From UBA724 sp964008075 (GTDB lineage: Bacteria > Bacteroidota > Bacteroidia > Flavobacteriales > Flavobacteriaceae), in the NCBI GenBank assembly GCA_964008075.1, contig CAXGAP010000004.1, positions 1-56,559 on the forward strand: 56,559 nt of DNA. The letters are read 5' to 3'. The position numbers and the translations under genes were made by a program. Under the pieces are notes generated by a model. It saw only the letters and a list, made by a program, of their open reading frames with translations. It was not told where the DNA came from and ran no database searches. This document shows, piece by piece, positions 35,556 through 44,613 of the stretch (within the stretch, counting starts at the first letter, position 1; each line of letters begins with the position of its first letter).

Positions 35556-35577
35556 CATTAACATTTAGTCAAAAACT

Positions 35578-36237
35578 ATGGGGGTTGTCCTGTCTTCTAC
35601 TATACTTCGAAAGTTTGCGATGGCATTATCAGGTTTATTTTTAATACTGTTTTTGCTCCAGCACTTTGCAATCAATATCACTTCTGTTTTTAGTGAAAGC
35701 ATCTTCAATCAGTTTTCTCATTTTATGGGGACCAACGCCATCGTGCAGTTTGTCCTTCAACCCATTTTGATTTTCGGAGTCATTTTTCATTTTGTCATGG
35801 GCTTTATCCTAGACATTCAAAATCGCAGCGCAAGAGGGACTAGCTATGTAGTGTACAAAGGAAGTACAAATGCGAGTTGGGTTTCTCGAAATATGCTGAT
35901 TTCGGGGGGTACAGTACTTGCCTTTCTCGCCTTGCACTTTTACGACTTTTGGGTGCCTGAAATAAATTATAAATACATCGAGGTTTTACCTAAAAATCCT
36001 GATCGATACTACGAGGAGTTGGTGCATAAGTTTGAAGACCTCACACGAGTAATTCTCTATGTGATTTCCTTTGTTTTTTTAGCGCTTCACCTCTCCCATG
36101 GCTTTTCATCTGCCTTTCAGTCCATGGGCTTTAACAACAAATATATCCCAGTCGTGAAATCTCTTGGGAAGGTCTATGCAATTGGGATTCCCGCTGGCTT
36201 TGCTTTTATTGCGATTTTTCATTTTTTAAATCACTAA
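35578..36237 (+). CDS. sdhC: Succinate dehydrogenase cytochrome b subunit (type B)
   Basis: This 219-residue protein has five hydrophobic helices. Heme-ligand histidines are likely in LLQHFAINI, IFHFVMGFI, ALHFYDFWV and ALHLSHGFSSAFQSMG, the last being a family signature. This is the single di-heme membrane anchor of type B succinate:menaquinone reductases. It passes electrons from SdhB to the quinone pool in the inner membrane. sdhA follows after one base. Confidence 0.93.
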   Translation: MGVVLSSTILRKFAMALSGLFLILFLLQHFAINITSVFSESIFNQFSHFMGTNAIVQFVLQPILIFGVIFHFVMGFILDIQNRSARGTSYVVYKGSTNASWVSRNMLISGGTVLAFLALHFYDFWVPEINYKYIEVLPKNPDRYYEELVHKFEDLTRVILYVISFVFLALHLSHGFSSAFQSMGFNNKYIPVVKSLGKVYAIGIPAGFAFIAIFHFLNH

Positions 36238-36238
36238 C

Positions 36239-38242
36239 ATGACCAAACTTAACGCACAAATTCCTCAAGGTCCAATAGCTGATAAATGGACAAATCATAA
36301 AAATAACATTCGTTTGGTGAGCCCAGCGAACAAGCGATTGATCGATGTGATTGTTGTGGGAACTGGTTTGGCAGGAGGGTCTGCTGCCGCTACCTTAGCC
36401 GAATTGGGATACAATGTTAAGGCATTTTGTTTTCAAGACTCGCCACGTCGGGCACACTCTATCGCTGCACAAGGAGGAATCAATGCAGCCAAAAATTATC
36501 AAGGAGATGGAGACTCAGTCCATCGCTTGTTTTACGACACTGTAAAAGGGGGGGACTATCGATCGAGAGAAGCAAACGTGTATCGATTGGCAGAAGTCTC
36601 TGCAAATATCATTGATCAATGTGTCGCACAAGGCGTTCCCTTTGCGAGGGATTATGGTGGTTTGCTCGACAATCGTTCCTTTGGGGGAGTACTCGTTTCA
36701 AGAACTTTTTATGCCAAAGGACAAACTGGTCAGCAGTTGCTCCTCGGGGCCTATTCAGCCATGAATCGTCAGATTGGACGCGGAAAAATAAAAATGTACA
36801 GTCGACATGAGATGCTCGACCTTGTCAAAGTCGATGGCAAGGCTAGAGGAATTATCACTCGTAACTTGGTCACTGGCGAAATCGAAAGACATGCTGCACA
36901 TGCTGTTGTGATCGCATCAGGGGGTTATGGAAACCTGTTCTATTTATCAACCAATGCGATGGGGAGTAATGTCACTGCAGCCTGGAAAATTCACAAGCAA
37001 GGGGCTTATTTTGCTAATCCTTGCTTTACACAAATCCACCCAACTTGTATCCCTGTTTCTGGCGATCACCAGTCCAAATTGACACTGATGTCGGAGTCGT
37101 TGCGAAACGATGGACGGATTTGGGTACCCAAGAAAAAAGAAGACGCAAAGGCGATTCGTGAAGGACGCCTCAAACCAACAGACTTGGAAGAGGATAATCG
37201 AGACTATTATCTCGAGCGTCGCTATCCTGCTTTTGGAAATCTTGTCCCACGAGATGTTGCATCTCGAGCAGCCAAAGAACGATGCGATGAAGGCTTCGGG
37301 GTTAACAAAACAGGAGAAGCTGTTTTTTTAGATTTTGCTGCAGCCATTGAGCGATATGGTAAAGAAAAAGCACACGTCAAAGGACTGGAAGAAAACGACA
37401 ATGCACTTGTTCAAAAACTTGGCAAACAAGTCATCAAAGCCAAATATGGCAACTTGTTTCAGATGTATGAAAAAATTGTTGATCAAAACCCTTACGAAAC
37501 CCCTATGATGATCTACCCTGCTGTTCACTACACCATGGGTGGTGTTTGGGTTGATTACAACCTGATGACGACAGTGCCAGGTTGCTTTGCGATAGGGGAG
37601 GCCAACTTTTCTGATCATGGAGCCAACCGACTTGGTGCTTCTGCGTTGATGCAGGGCTTGGCAGATGGTTATTTTGTATTGCCATACACCATTGGCGATT
37701 ATTTGGCAGATGATATTCGTACAGGATCAATCTCTACCGACAACTCTGAATTTGAAAAAGCAGAGTCTAATGTGCAAGCACAAATCGATGCTTTTATCAA
37801 TAACAAGGGAACAAAAACGGTTGATTATTTCCATCGAAAACTCGGAAAAATCATATGGAACAAATGTGGAATGTCACGCAACAAAAAAGGACTTGAAGAA
37901 GCCATAGCAGAAGTCAAAGCACTGCGAGAAGAGTTTTATAAAGATGTTTTTGTGCCTGGCACTGCCGATTCATTTAATGAGCCATTGGCTAAAGCCCTTC
38001 GAGTAGCAGACTTTTTGGAGTTGGGCGAACTCTTTGCTAAAGATGCCTTGGAACGAACAGAATCTTGTGGAGGTCACTTCCGAGAAGAATCCCAAACACC
38101 TGAGGGTGAAGCACTCCGAGATGATAAAAACTTTACGTTTGTCTCTGCATGGGAATACAAAGGAGAACCGAGTAAAGCCAAACTGCATAAAGAGGATTTG
38201 GCTTATGAAAACATCGAATTGAAAACACGTTCATACAAGTAA
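36239..38242 (+). CDS. sdhA: Succinate dehydrogenase / fumarate reductase flavoprotein subunit
   Basis: This 667-residue flavoprotein has the FAD-binding VVGTGLAGGSAAATLAELG, the HSIAAQGGINAAKN motif with the histidine that covalently binds FAD, TCIPVSGDHQSKLTLMSE, and the active-site segment with the RYPAFGNLVPRDVASRAAKE arginine. Near the C-terminus is CGGHFREESQTPEGEA. The length is typical of type B enzymes. It oxidises succinate to fumarate in the TCA cycle. It lies one base after sdhC and two bases before sdhB. Confidence 0.97.
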   Translation: MTKLNAQIPQGPIADKWTNHKNNIRLVSPANKRLIDVIVVGTGLAGGSAAATLAELGYNVKAFCFQDSPRRAHSIAAQGGINAAKNYQGDGDSVHRLFYDTVKGGDYRSREANVYRLAEVSANIIDQCVAQGVPFARDYGGLLDNRSFGGVLVSRTFYAKGQTGQQLLLGAYSAMNRQIGRGKIKMYSRHEMLDLVKVDGKARGIITRNLVTGEIERHAAHAVVIASGGYGNLFYLSTNAMGSNVTAAWKIHKQGAYFANPCFTQIHPTCIPVSGDHQSKLTLMSESLRNDGRIWVPKKKEDAKAIREGRLKPTDLEEDNRDYYLERRYPAFGNLVPRDVASRAAKERCDEGFGVNKTGEAVFLDFAAAIERYGKEKAHVKGLEENDNALVQKLGKQVIKAKYGNLFQMYEKIVDQNPYETPMMIYPAVHYTMGGVWVDYNLMTTVPGCFAIGEANFSDHGANRLGASALMQGLADGYFVLPYTIGDYLADDIRTGSISTDNSEFEKAESNVQAQIDAFINNKGTKTVDYFHRKLGKIIWNKCGMSRNKKGLEEAIAEVKALREEFYKDVFVPGTADSFNEPLAKALRVADFLELGELFAKDALERTESCGGHFREESQTPEGEALRDDKNFTFVSAWEYKGEPSKAKLHKEDLAYENIELKTRSYK

Positions 38243-38244
38243 CA

Positions 38245-38991
38245 ATGAAACTAACATTAAAAATCTGGCGACAAGAAAGTGCCACTGCAAAAGGTAGTAT
38301 GCAAACCTATTCATTGAAAGGCGTGTCTCCTGATATGTCCTTTTTAGAGATGATGGATGTGCTCAACGAACAATTGATGGATCAAGGGATTGATCCGGTT
38401 GCTTTTGACCACGACTGCCGAGAGGGTATCTGTGGTTCGTGCTCGATGTTTATCAATGGCGAAGCCCACGGACCTGATCGCTTAGTCACGACTTGCCAAT
38501 TGCACATGCGAAAATTTAAAGATGGTGACACCATCCATATCGAGCCTTTTCGTGCAAAAACTTTTCCTGTGATCAAGGACTTAGTTGTTGATCGTACTGC
38601 CTTTGATCGAATTCAGCATGCTGGTGGTTTTGTTTCTATCAATACTTCTGGAAACACCCAAGATGCCAATGCAACACCAATTGAAAAAGCAGATGCTGAT
38701 AAGGCCTTTGATGCAGCCACTTGTATTGGTTGTGGGGCTTGTGTAGCGAGCTGTAAAAATGCCTCTGCCATGTTGTTTGTTTCTGCGAAGGTTTCACAAT
38801 ATGCCTTACTTCCACAAGGGCAAGTTGAAGCAACAGATCGGGTAATAAATATGGTCAAACAAATGGATGAAGAGGGCTTTGGAAACTGTACAAATACTGG
38901 GGCTTGTGAGGTGGAATGCCCCAAAGGAATTTCACTGGAAAACATTGCCCGTATGAACAGAGAATATCTGTCGGCCAATGTGAAGGGGTAA
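38245..38991 (+). CDS. sdhB: Succinate dehydrogenase iron-sulfur subunit
   Basis: This 248-residue protein carries a [2Fe-2S] ferredoxin domain (CREGICGSCSMFING, then TTCQLHMR) and an alpha-helical domain with CIGCGACVASCKN and CTNTGACEVECPKGI for the [4Fe-4S] and [3Fe-4S] clusters. It links SdhA to SdhC. It depends on the SUF products encoded nearby on the other strand, but no co-regulation is visible. Confidence 0.97.
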   Translation: MKLTLKIWRQESATAKGSMQTYSLKGVSPDMSFLEMMDVLNEQLMDQGIDPVAFDHDCREGICGSCSMFINGEAHGPDRLVTTCQLHMRKFKDGDTIHIEPFRAKTFPVIKDLVVDRTAFDRIQHAGGFVSINTSGNTQDANATPIEKADADKAFDAATCIGCGACVASCKNASAMLFVSAKVSQYALLPQGQVEATDRVINMVKQMDEEGFGNCTNTGACEVECPKGISLENIARMNREYLSANVKG

Positions 38992-39008
38992 TCACTAGAA
39001 CCTTTCCC

Positions 39009-39782
39009 ATGCAAACCCTACACACTGTTTTAGTACAACCCAATATTATTTGGCATGACCCTTTAGCCAATCAAGAGTTGATTGCTGAACATCTAAATCA
39101 GTTACAGAAAAGTGTTCAACTCATTGTTCTTCCGGAAACTTGGGCAACTGGATTTACGATGACACCCGACCAAGTTGCAGAAGCCTCTGATGGTTCATCG
39201 GTCAAATGGATGCAACAACAAGCAAAAAAGCATAATGCAGCAGTTTGTGGTAGTTTGGTAATTCGAGAGAATCAAAATTTTTACAACCGATTTTTCTTTA
39301 TATACCCCGATGGTTATATAAATACCTATGACAAATATCATCCTTATACACCCTCGGGCGAGGCACGCTTGTATGCGGCAGGAACAAAGGCTGTTACATT
39401 CGAATATTTTGGTTGGAACATTCGCCCAATCATCTGCTATGACTTGCGCTTTCCAGTCTTTTGTCGCAGCAACGACGATTATGATTTACTGATTTGTGTG
39501 GCCAATTGGCCAGCTGCTCGTATACAAGCTTGGGACACACTTTTGCGCGCTCGTGCAATCGAAAATATGGCCTATTCAATTGGGGTTAATCGCATTGGTC
39601 GGGATGCGTATCGATTAGATTATCCAGGACATTCTGCTGCCTATAACTCCTTGGGTGATTGTAAAGGAATCGCAGATAAAAACCAGTTCCTAACCCATGT
39701 TGTGCTCGATAAATCGAAACTAGTAGCAACTAAAGAAAAACTCCCATTTTTGGAAGACAGAGATGCCTTTACTCTAGAATAA
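39009..39782 (+). CDS. Carbon-nitrogen hydrolase (omega-amidase / YafV-like)
   Basis: This 257-residue nitrilase-superfamily protein has the Glu-Lys-Cys triad: LPETWATGF, DKYHPYTPSGE and ICYDLRFPVF. The ANWPAARIQAWDTLLRARAIEN segment and the GHSAAYNSLGD turn fit the omega-amidase (NIT2/YafV) branch, which hydrolyses alpha-ketoglutaramate or similar amides. I use the ATG at 39009, 17 bp after sdhB; the longer reading frame would overlap the end of sdhB in another frame. It overlaps the convergent Ig-like gene by 14 bp. Confidence 0.88.
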   Translation: MQTLHTVLVQPNIIWHDPLANQELIAEHLNQLQKSVQLIVLPETWATGFTMTPDQVAEASDGSSVKWMQQQAKKHNAAVCGSLVIRENQNFYNRFFFIYPDGYINTYDKYHPYTPSGEARLYAAGTKAVTFEYFGWNIRPIICYDLRFPVFCRSNDDYDLLICVANWPAARIQAWDTLLRARAIENMAYSIGVNRIGRDAYRLDYPGHSAAYNSLGDCKGIADKNQFLTHVVLDKSKLVATKEKLPFLEDRDAFTLE

Positions 39783-41370
39783 ACCTTTCCTTCAATTCCC
39801 AATTGGCACGCACGTCGAGAAGGGGCTCGTGATGGTACACCTTTTCAGGTGCACGCCGATCGAGAAAACGACCAGTATCCCATTTCCCATTTTTGTTTTC
39901 GTCGACAATCAACCGCACATAGTATTTTTTTGGTTGTAGATTGGAAAAAACAACACGCCTTTGCGGCGCTACTAAAGGTAAACTACGAATAATATTTTCG
40001 TTTTCGTCTTTAAGCTGTACGATAACCGGGTAACTGGGTACGCCTACAAGTTGAAGATAAATACTCCCATAGTCAGCAGGTTTTTTGGTGCGCAACGCCA
40101 GTTGTAAACTGTCATTGACTTCACCAAAAAAATCAGTAATTGCACCTGGAAATACATCCAATTGATAGTTTTCATTTGGTAGGATATCAAAGTCAAAGAG
40201 AACCCGATGTGGGTCTTCAACAGAAACATCAAAGGGAACAGGGATAGAGTCACGATCGCGTAAGTTGATACGTGATTTATCAATCGTTAAAATGGGCGTG
40301 GCGGTCTCAATGCGAAGGGTGTCAGCTAAATGTAAAACCCCTTTAATTGTGGAAGAGATTGTAAGAGAGTCTAATTCAGCTTTTCGTATATGATGAGTAC
40401 TTTTAACTTTGAGTTTATCACGACTGATATCAAATTGCAAAGAGTCAGCCGAAAGATGCTTGTACCAAACATAAAGGGTGTCAGATTCTTTGTCAAACGA
40501 CTGAACAGTTTGTACGCTATCTGGGAGATTTATCGGCAAAACTTTAAGACCAGTGGGGTCGCCAAAATAACCTATCCCAATTCGATTTTGACTTGCTTGA
40601 AACGTTCGCCCTACAGAAAAATCGGTCTTTTCTCTAAACAAGTCCAAATAAAAGAGACTATCTGTTGGCAGATCGATAAAATCATTGATAAAACCAATAT
40701 CATCAGCGTTTTGATCAAAGGTGTAATTGTTGGCGATGTCTTTTTGCGCAATAAGCAAATAACGTCCAGCGCGAACATTGCCAATTTCAAAGACCTCCAA
40801 ACTGTCCAATGTATTGGTCAAATAGTTTGGGGGTTGCTGATAAATAATCGAGTCGTTATATGTACTATCCACTGCATAGAGCATGACAGATACAAAGTTT
40901 TTTGCCTCTCGTCCTAAGGCATTGCCAATCACACCACGCACCTGAAGCGAATCTACATAATCACCTGTGGAAAAGACATATCGAAAGTATGGATATGGAT
41001 TTCCTTCGTTGTTATCGACGATGCTTTGTCCAAAATTGAAATTATAGGTCGTGTTTGGACGTAGCGTATCCATGAGTTCGATTTGCACATACTTGGCAGC
41101 AGTGCTTTGTGGTGAAATTATATATGAAGCTGGGTCAAGTGGTGGCGAAACAATAAGTTGATCCTTTAGCTTTTTGAGTTTTACATATTCATCAAAATAC
41201 AAACGAATTCTTTCTTTATTGAAATTAGTTGTGTTTAGCGTTGGATCAGCACGCAGCAACAAAGGTGGGGTTTCATCTACAGGCCCGCCAGTGGGATTTC
41301 CACGCTTGGCACATTGGACAAATAGCAGTGTGATAAATCCCCACAAAAGAATTGAAAATCTATGCTTCAT
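39769..41370 (-). CDS. Ig-like (SbsA/Big_5-type) domain lipoprotein
   Basis: This 533-residue lipoprotein (MKHRFSILLWGFITLLFVQC, lipobox FVQC) is followed by the typical sequence RGNPTGGPVDETPPLLL and a Big_5-type Ig-like domain (IRLYFDEYVKLKKL, then NYNFGQSIVDNNEGNP). Later regions hold further beta-rich domains, a SPYP-less C-terminal section with RFLDRRAPEKVYHHE, and the Ca-like DENKNGKWDTG loop. Such proteins are common in Bacteroidota near housekeeping genes; their function is unknown, possibly periplasmic or outer-membrane scaffolding. Confidence 0.82.
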   Translation of the reverse strand: MKHRFSILLWGFITLLFVQCAKRGNPTGGPVDETPPLLLRADPTLNTTNFNKERIRLYFDEYVKLKKLKDQLIVSPPLDPASYIISPQSTAAKYVQIELMDTLRPNTTYNFNFGQSIVDNNEGNPYPYFRYVFSTGDYVDSLQVRGVIGNALGREAKNFVSVMLYAVDSTYNDSIIYQQPPNYLTNTLDSLEVFEIGNVRAGRYLLIAQKDIANNYTFDQNADDIGFINDFIDLPTDSLFYLDLFREKTDFSVGRTFQASQNRIGIGYFGDPTGLKVLPINLPDSVQTVQSFDKESDTLYVWYKHLSADSLQFDISRDKLKVKSTHHIRKAELDSLTISSTIKGVLHLADTLRIETATPILTIDKSRINLRDRDSIPVPFDVSVEDPHRVLFDFDILPNENYQLDVFPGAITDFFGEVNDSLQLALRTKKPADYGSIYLQLVGVPSYPVIVQLKDENENIIRSLPLVAPQRRVVFSNLQPKKYYVRLIVDENKNGKWDTGRFLDRRAPEKVYHHEPLLDVRANWELKERFILE

Positions 41371-41560
41371 CAGTTACAAAGAAACGACTATTTTCAGTAC
41401 TAAGGAATACGTTGTTTGTAGTTCCCTCACAGAAAATAGATTGAACACGGTTTTAGAAGTATAGCCCAATGATATCCGAGATAATATTTAGTCGTAAGGG
41501 TCTGTTGCAAGCCATCAAAATAGTATACGAGTGGTGTCATTAAATTTACAAAAGAAAGCT

Positions 41561-41568
41561 TATTTTTG
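41561..41568 (+). promoter_or_regulatory. TATTTTTG element 4 bp upstream of glyS
   Basis: TATTTTTG matches the TAnnTTTG -7 consensus and ends four bases before the glyS ATG. The implied transcription start is at or next to the start codon. No clear -33 TTG was seen. The rest of the 41371-41560 spacer holds no gene or RNA I recognise. Confidence 0.6.
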
Positions 41569-41572
41569 CGCC

Positions 41573-43117
41573 ATGGCTGAAACTGACCAGTTCAAAAAAG
41601 TGATTGCCCATGCCAAAGAATATGGCTTCGTCTTTCCATCTAGCGATATTTATGATGGGCTGAGTGCAGTATATGATTATGGGCAACAGGGCGTGCTGCT
41701 TAAAAATAATATTCGTAATTATTGGTGGAAATCCATGGTGCAACTAAACGATAATATTGTTGGACTAGATGCTGCCATTTTTATGCATCCTACAACTTGG
41801 AAAGCTTCGGGGCACGTAGATGCTTTTAACGACCCATTGGTTGATAATAAAGATTCCAAAAAACGCTATCGTGCCGATGTGTTAATTGAGGACTATATTG
41901 CTAAACTTGAGGGTAAAATCGAAAAAGAAGTCAAGAAAGCTGCCAAACGATTTGGGGATGCTTTTGACAAGGAGCAGTTTTTATCGACCAATCCTCGTGT
42001 GGTTGGCTATCGAGAAAAAGCAGCTGTCATCAGTGCTCGAATGGCCAAGTCTTTAGAAGCGGAAGACCTTGCCGACGTCAAAGCACTAATCGAAGAATTG
42101 GAAATCGTATGCTCGTTTTCTGGTTCAAAAAACTGGACGGATGTCAAGCAATTCAACTTAATGTTCGGCACCAAGCTAGGTGCTTCTGCCGATCATGCGA
42201 CCGATCTCTACCTACGCCCAGAAACAGCCCAGGGGATTTTTGTAAACTTTTTGAATGTACAAAAATCCGGACGCATGAAAATCCCCTTTGGGATTGCCCA
42301 AACCGGTAAGGCATTTCGCAACGAAATTGTAGCACGTCAGTTTATCTTTCGCATGCGAGAGTTTGAGCAAATGGAGATGCAATTTTTTATCCCTCCGGGG
42401 ACGCAAAAAGAGTGGTATGACCATTGGAAAAAAACCCGTCTCAATTGGCACCTATCATTGGGGATGGGTGAGGAAAACTATCGATTTCACGATCACGAAA
42501 AACTGGCACACTATGCCGATGCTGCCTGTGATATTGAGTTTAAATTTCCGTTTGGATTCAAAGAACTAGAGGGGATCCATTCCCGTACGGATTTTGACTT
42601 GGGTAGCCATGAAAAGTACGCGGGTAAAAAGCTACAATATTTTGACCCCGAGCGCAACGAAAGCTATACGCCCTATGTGTTGGAAACCTCAATTGGACTG
42701 GATCGAATGTTTTTGGCGGTGCTTTCTCATAGCTTACAAGAAGAGCAACTTGAGGATGGCAACTCACGGACGGTATTGCGATTACCCGCCGTTTTATCCC
42801 CCACGCAGGTTGCCATTTTACCCTTGGTAAAAAAGGATGGTTTGCCAGATCTTGCTCGTGATTTGGTTGCGGATTTAAAATGGGATTACTCGACGGCTTA
42901 TGATGAGAAAGATGCGGTTGGGCGTCGATACAGACGACAAGACGCACTTGGAACACCATACTGTGTAACGGTTGATCACCAAACCTTGGAAGATCAAACT
43001 GTTACTTTACGCGAAAGAGACTCCATGGTGCAGATTCGGGTGACCACTAAAGAGTTACCCCAATTGCTTGACTCAAAATTGAATTTCAAAAATTGGTTGA
43101 CAAATCTTAAAGATTAG
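41573..43117 (+). CDS. glyS: Glycine--tRNA ligase (class II, alpha2 type)
   Basis: This 514-residue enzyme shows class II motifs: YLRPETAQGIFVNFL, GIAQTGKAFRNEI (motif 2 region), FIFRMREFEQMEMQFF and motif 3 in TSIGLDRMFLAVL. A C-terminal anticodon-binding domain follows (TQVAILPLVKK). It charges tRNA-Gly in the cytoplasm. The ATG at 41573 is chosen because the upstream GTG extension runs through the promoter element. Its stop overlaps that of the convergent DUF3575 gene by 4 bp (TTAG). Confidence 0.96.
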   Translation: MAETDQFKKVIAHAKEYGFVFPSSDIYDGLSAVYDYGQQGVLLKNNIRNYWWKSMVQLNDNIVGLDAAIFMHPTTWKASGHVDAFNDPLVDNKDSKKRYRADVLIEDYIAKLEGKIEKEVKKAAKRFGDAFDKEQFLSTNPRVVGYREKAAVISARMAKSLEAEDLADVKALIEELEIVCSFSGSKNWTDVKQFNLMFGTKLGASADHATDLYLRPETAQGIFVNFLNVQKSGRMKIPFGIAQTGKAFRNEIVARQFIFRMREFEQMEMQFFIPPGTQKEWYDHWKKTRLNWHLSLGMGEENYRFHDHEKLAHYADAACDIEFKFPFGFKELEGIHSRTDFDLGSHEKYAGKKLQYFDPERNESYTPYVLETSIGLDRMFLAVLSHSLQEEQLEDGNSRTVLRLPAVLSPTQVAILPLVKKDGLPDLARDLVADLKWDYSTAYDEKDAVGRRYRRQDALGTPYCVTVDHQTLEDQTVTLRERDSMVQIRVTTKELPQLLDSKLNFKNWLTNLKD

Positions 43118-43779
43118 TATCTCTTCCCGATGGAAAACCCCAATCGAAGATGAGCTTCAGGGTTATCGCCATTTGAATCCTGACTATCCAAATATCTGCC
43201 AACTCCGATAAAAGGCTCAAAAGTATACCCAGACCGGGTAATCCATTTCCGACCTATCGTAGCACCGACTGAAACGCGAAAGATGTTGTCCCGATCATCA
43301 AAGTCATCATAAATGACATCGTAGAGATTGTCATCATTCATATTTTTTGCAGAGGCAAAAGAACTAAACAACTCCACAAAAAGCCCCTTGGCACCATAAT
43401 CTTTTCGGTTTAAAAAATAAAGTCTGTAATAAGGTGAAATCGCAAAACGACGATGTACGACATCAGAACTGAGATTGTCAGAAAAATTGATAAATAGCCC
43501 TGTTCCATAGCTGGAGTTTTCATCGATAATTTTTTCGTAATACCCATGGAAACCAGGGAGAACAAGCAAGTCAAAAAAGTTGACTCTGATCTCGTTGTTT
43601 CCAAAAGAATCAGCGGCTTCAAAAGAGGTGTTTTTAACAATTTCAACTTTGACTACCTTTTCCTCTTCTTGCTCTTCAGTAATTGAAGGTACTTCAGGAA
43701 TAGCTGGAACTTTTTGTTCTTGGGCGTTCACTACAACAAGAATAAAAAATATGCATGCAAATGATAGTATTCTTTTCAT
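43114..43779 (-). CDS. DUF3575-like outer-membrane beta-barrel protein
   Basis: This 221-residue protein has a signal peptide (ILSFACIFFILVVVNAQ) and a Pro/Glu-rich spacer (PAIPEVPSITEEQEEEKV). A small barrel domain follows: RVNFFDLLVLPGFHGYYEKI, FAISPYYRLYF, GLFVELFSSFA, VSVGATIGRKWI and a C-terminal LRLGFSIGKRY. This is the DUF3575-like pattern of Bacteroidota. Role unknown. A TATTTTTG promoter lies 21 bp upstream, back-to-back with the xth promoter. Confidence 0.78.
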   Translation of the reverse strand: MKRILSFACIFFILVVVNAQEQKVPAIPEVPSITEEQEEEKVVKVEIVKNTSFEAADSFGNNEIRVNFFDLLVLPGFHGYYEKIIDENSSYGTGLFINFSDNLSSDVVHRRFAISPYYRLYFLNRKDYGAKGLFVELFSSFASAKNMNDDNLYDVIYDDFDDRDNIFRVSVGATIGRKWITRSGYTFEPFIGVGRYLDSQDSNGDNPEAHLRLGFSIGKRY

Positions 43780-43800
43780 TTTTTTAGTTTAAGATTAAAA

Positions 43801-43837
43801 CAAAAATATAAAATTGTATCATGACTTTGTATTTTTG
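43801..43837. promoter_or_regulatory. Back-to-back divergent TATTTTTG promoters as inverted repeat
   Basis: CAAAAATATAAA (43801-43812) and TTTGTATTTTTG (43826-43837) are inverted copies, with 11 of 12 positions complementary, around a 13-bp centre. The outer eight bases of each arm are a -7 element: minus strand for the DUF3575 gene, plus strand for xth (ending 5 bp before its ATG). Confidence 0.55.
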
Positions 43838-43842
43838 CAATC

Positions 43843-44613
43843 ATGAAGATCATCTCCTATAACGTCAATGGCATCCGTGCTGCACTGCGCAAAGATTTTT
43901 TAGCTTGGTTACAAGCAGCTTCCCCCGATGTCCTTTGCCTACAAGAAATCAAAGCCACTCCCGAACAGTTTGACCCAAGTGTTTTTGAAGAATTAGGATA
44001 TCATCACAATTATTGGTATCCAGCCCAAAAAAAGGGGTACAGTGGGGTAGCATTATTGTGCAAACAAAAACCCAAGGACGTTGCTTATGGTACAGGCATT
44101 GGCTATATGGACAACGAAGGGCGAAACCTCCGTGTCGATTTCGACGAGGTATCAGTTATGAGCTTATACCTGCCCTCTGGAACGAATCCTGAACGTTTGG
44201 CGTTTAAGTTTACCTATATGGATGACTTTCAGACTTATATAAATGAACTCAAAAGCGAATATCCCAATTTGGTGATCTGCGGAGACTATAATATCTGCCA
44301 CGAAGCCATCGATATTCATGATCCTGTGCGAAATGCCAAAGTTTCTGGTTTTTTGCCAGAAGAACGCACATGGTTGGATGCTTTTATCCAACAAGGCTTC
44401 ACCGATTCTTTTCGGTATCTCAACAACGACCCCCATCATTATAGTTGGTGGAGCTACCGCGCCAATGCTCGTGCCAACAACAAGGGATGGCGCATTGACT
44501 ATGCGATGGTTTCAGAGCCTTTGACAAAATATATCGAAAGAGCTTTTATCCTTCCCCAAGCTGTCCATTCTGACCACTGTCCTGTTGGCGTCACTTTGAA
44601 TATGGATTTATGA
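43843..44613 (+). CDS. xth: Exodeoxyribonuclease III
   Basis: This 256-residue endonuclease/exonuclease/phosphatase-fold enzyme has SYNVNGIRAALRK (Asn), LCLQEIKA (metal-binding Glu), YLPSGTNPERL, VICGDYNICHEAID (catalytic Asp/Asn) and SDHCPVGV (catalytic Asp-His). It acts as AP endonuclease and 3'-5' exonuclease in base excision repair. Its ATG lies 5 bp after a TATTTTTG element. It overlaps the aldo-keto reductase gene by ATGA. Confidence 0.95.
   Translation: MKIISYNVNGIRAALRKDFLAWLQAASPDVLCLQEIKATPEQFDPSVFEELGYHHNYWYPAQKKGYSGVALLCKQKPKDVAYGTGIGYMDNEGRNLRVDFDEVSVMSLYLPSGTNPERLAFKFTYMDDFQTYINELKSEYPNLVICGDYNICHEAIDIHDPVRNAKVSGFLPEERTWLDAFIQQGFTDSFRYLNNDPHHYSWWSYRANARANNKGWRIDYAMVSEPLTKYIERAFILPQAVHSDHCPVGVTLNMDL

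Noticed and set aside
38916..39008. Longer start for the nitrilase-family gene
   Set aside because: It would run through the end of sdhB in another frame and adds residues that are not part of the family; the ATG at 39009 gives the normal N-terminus.
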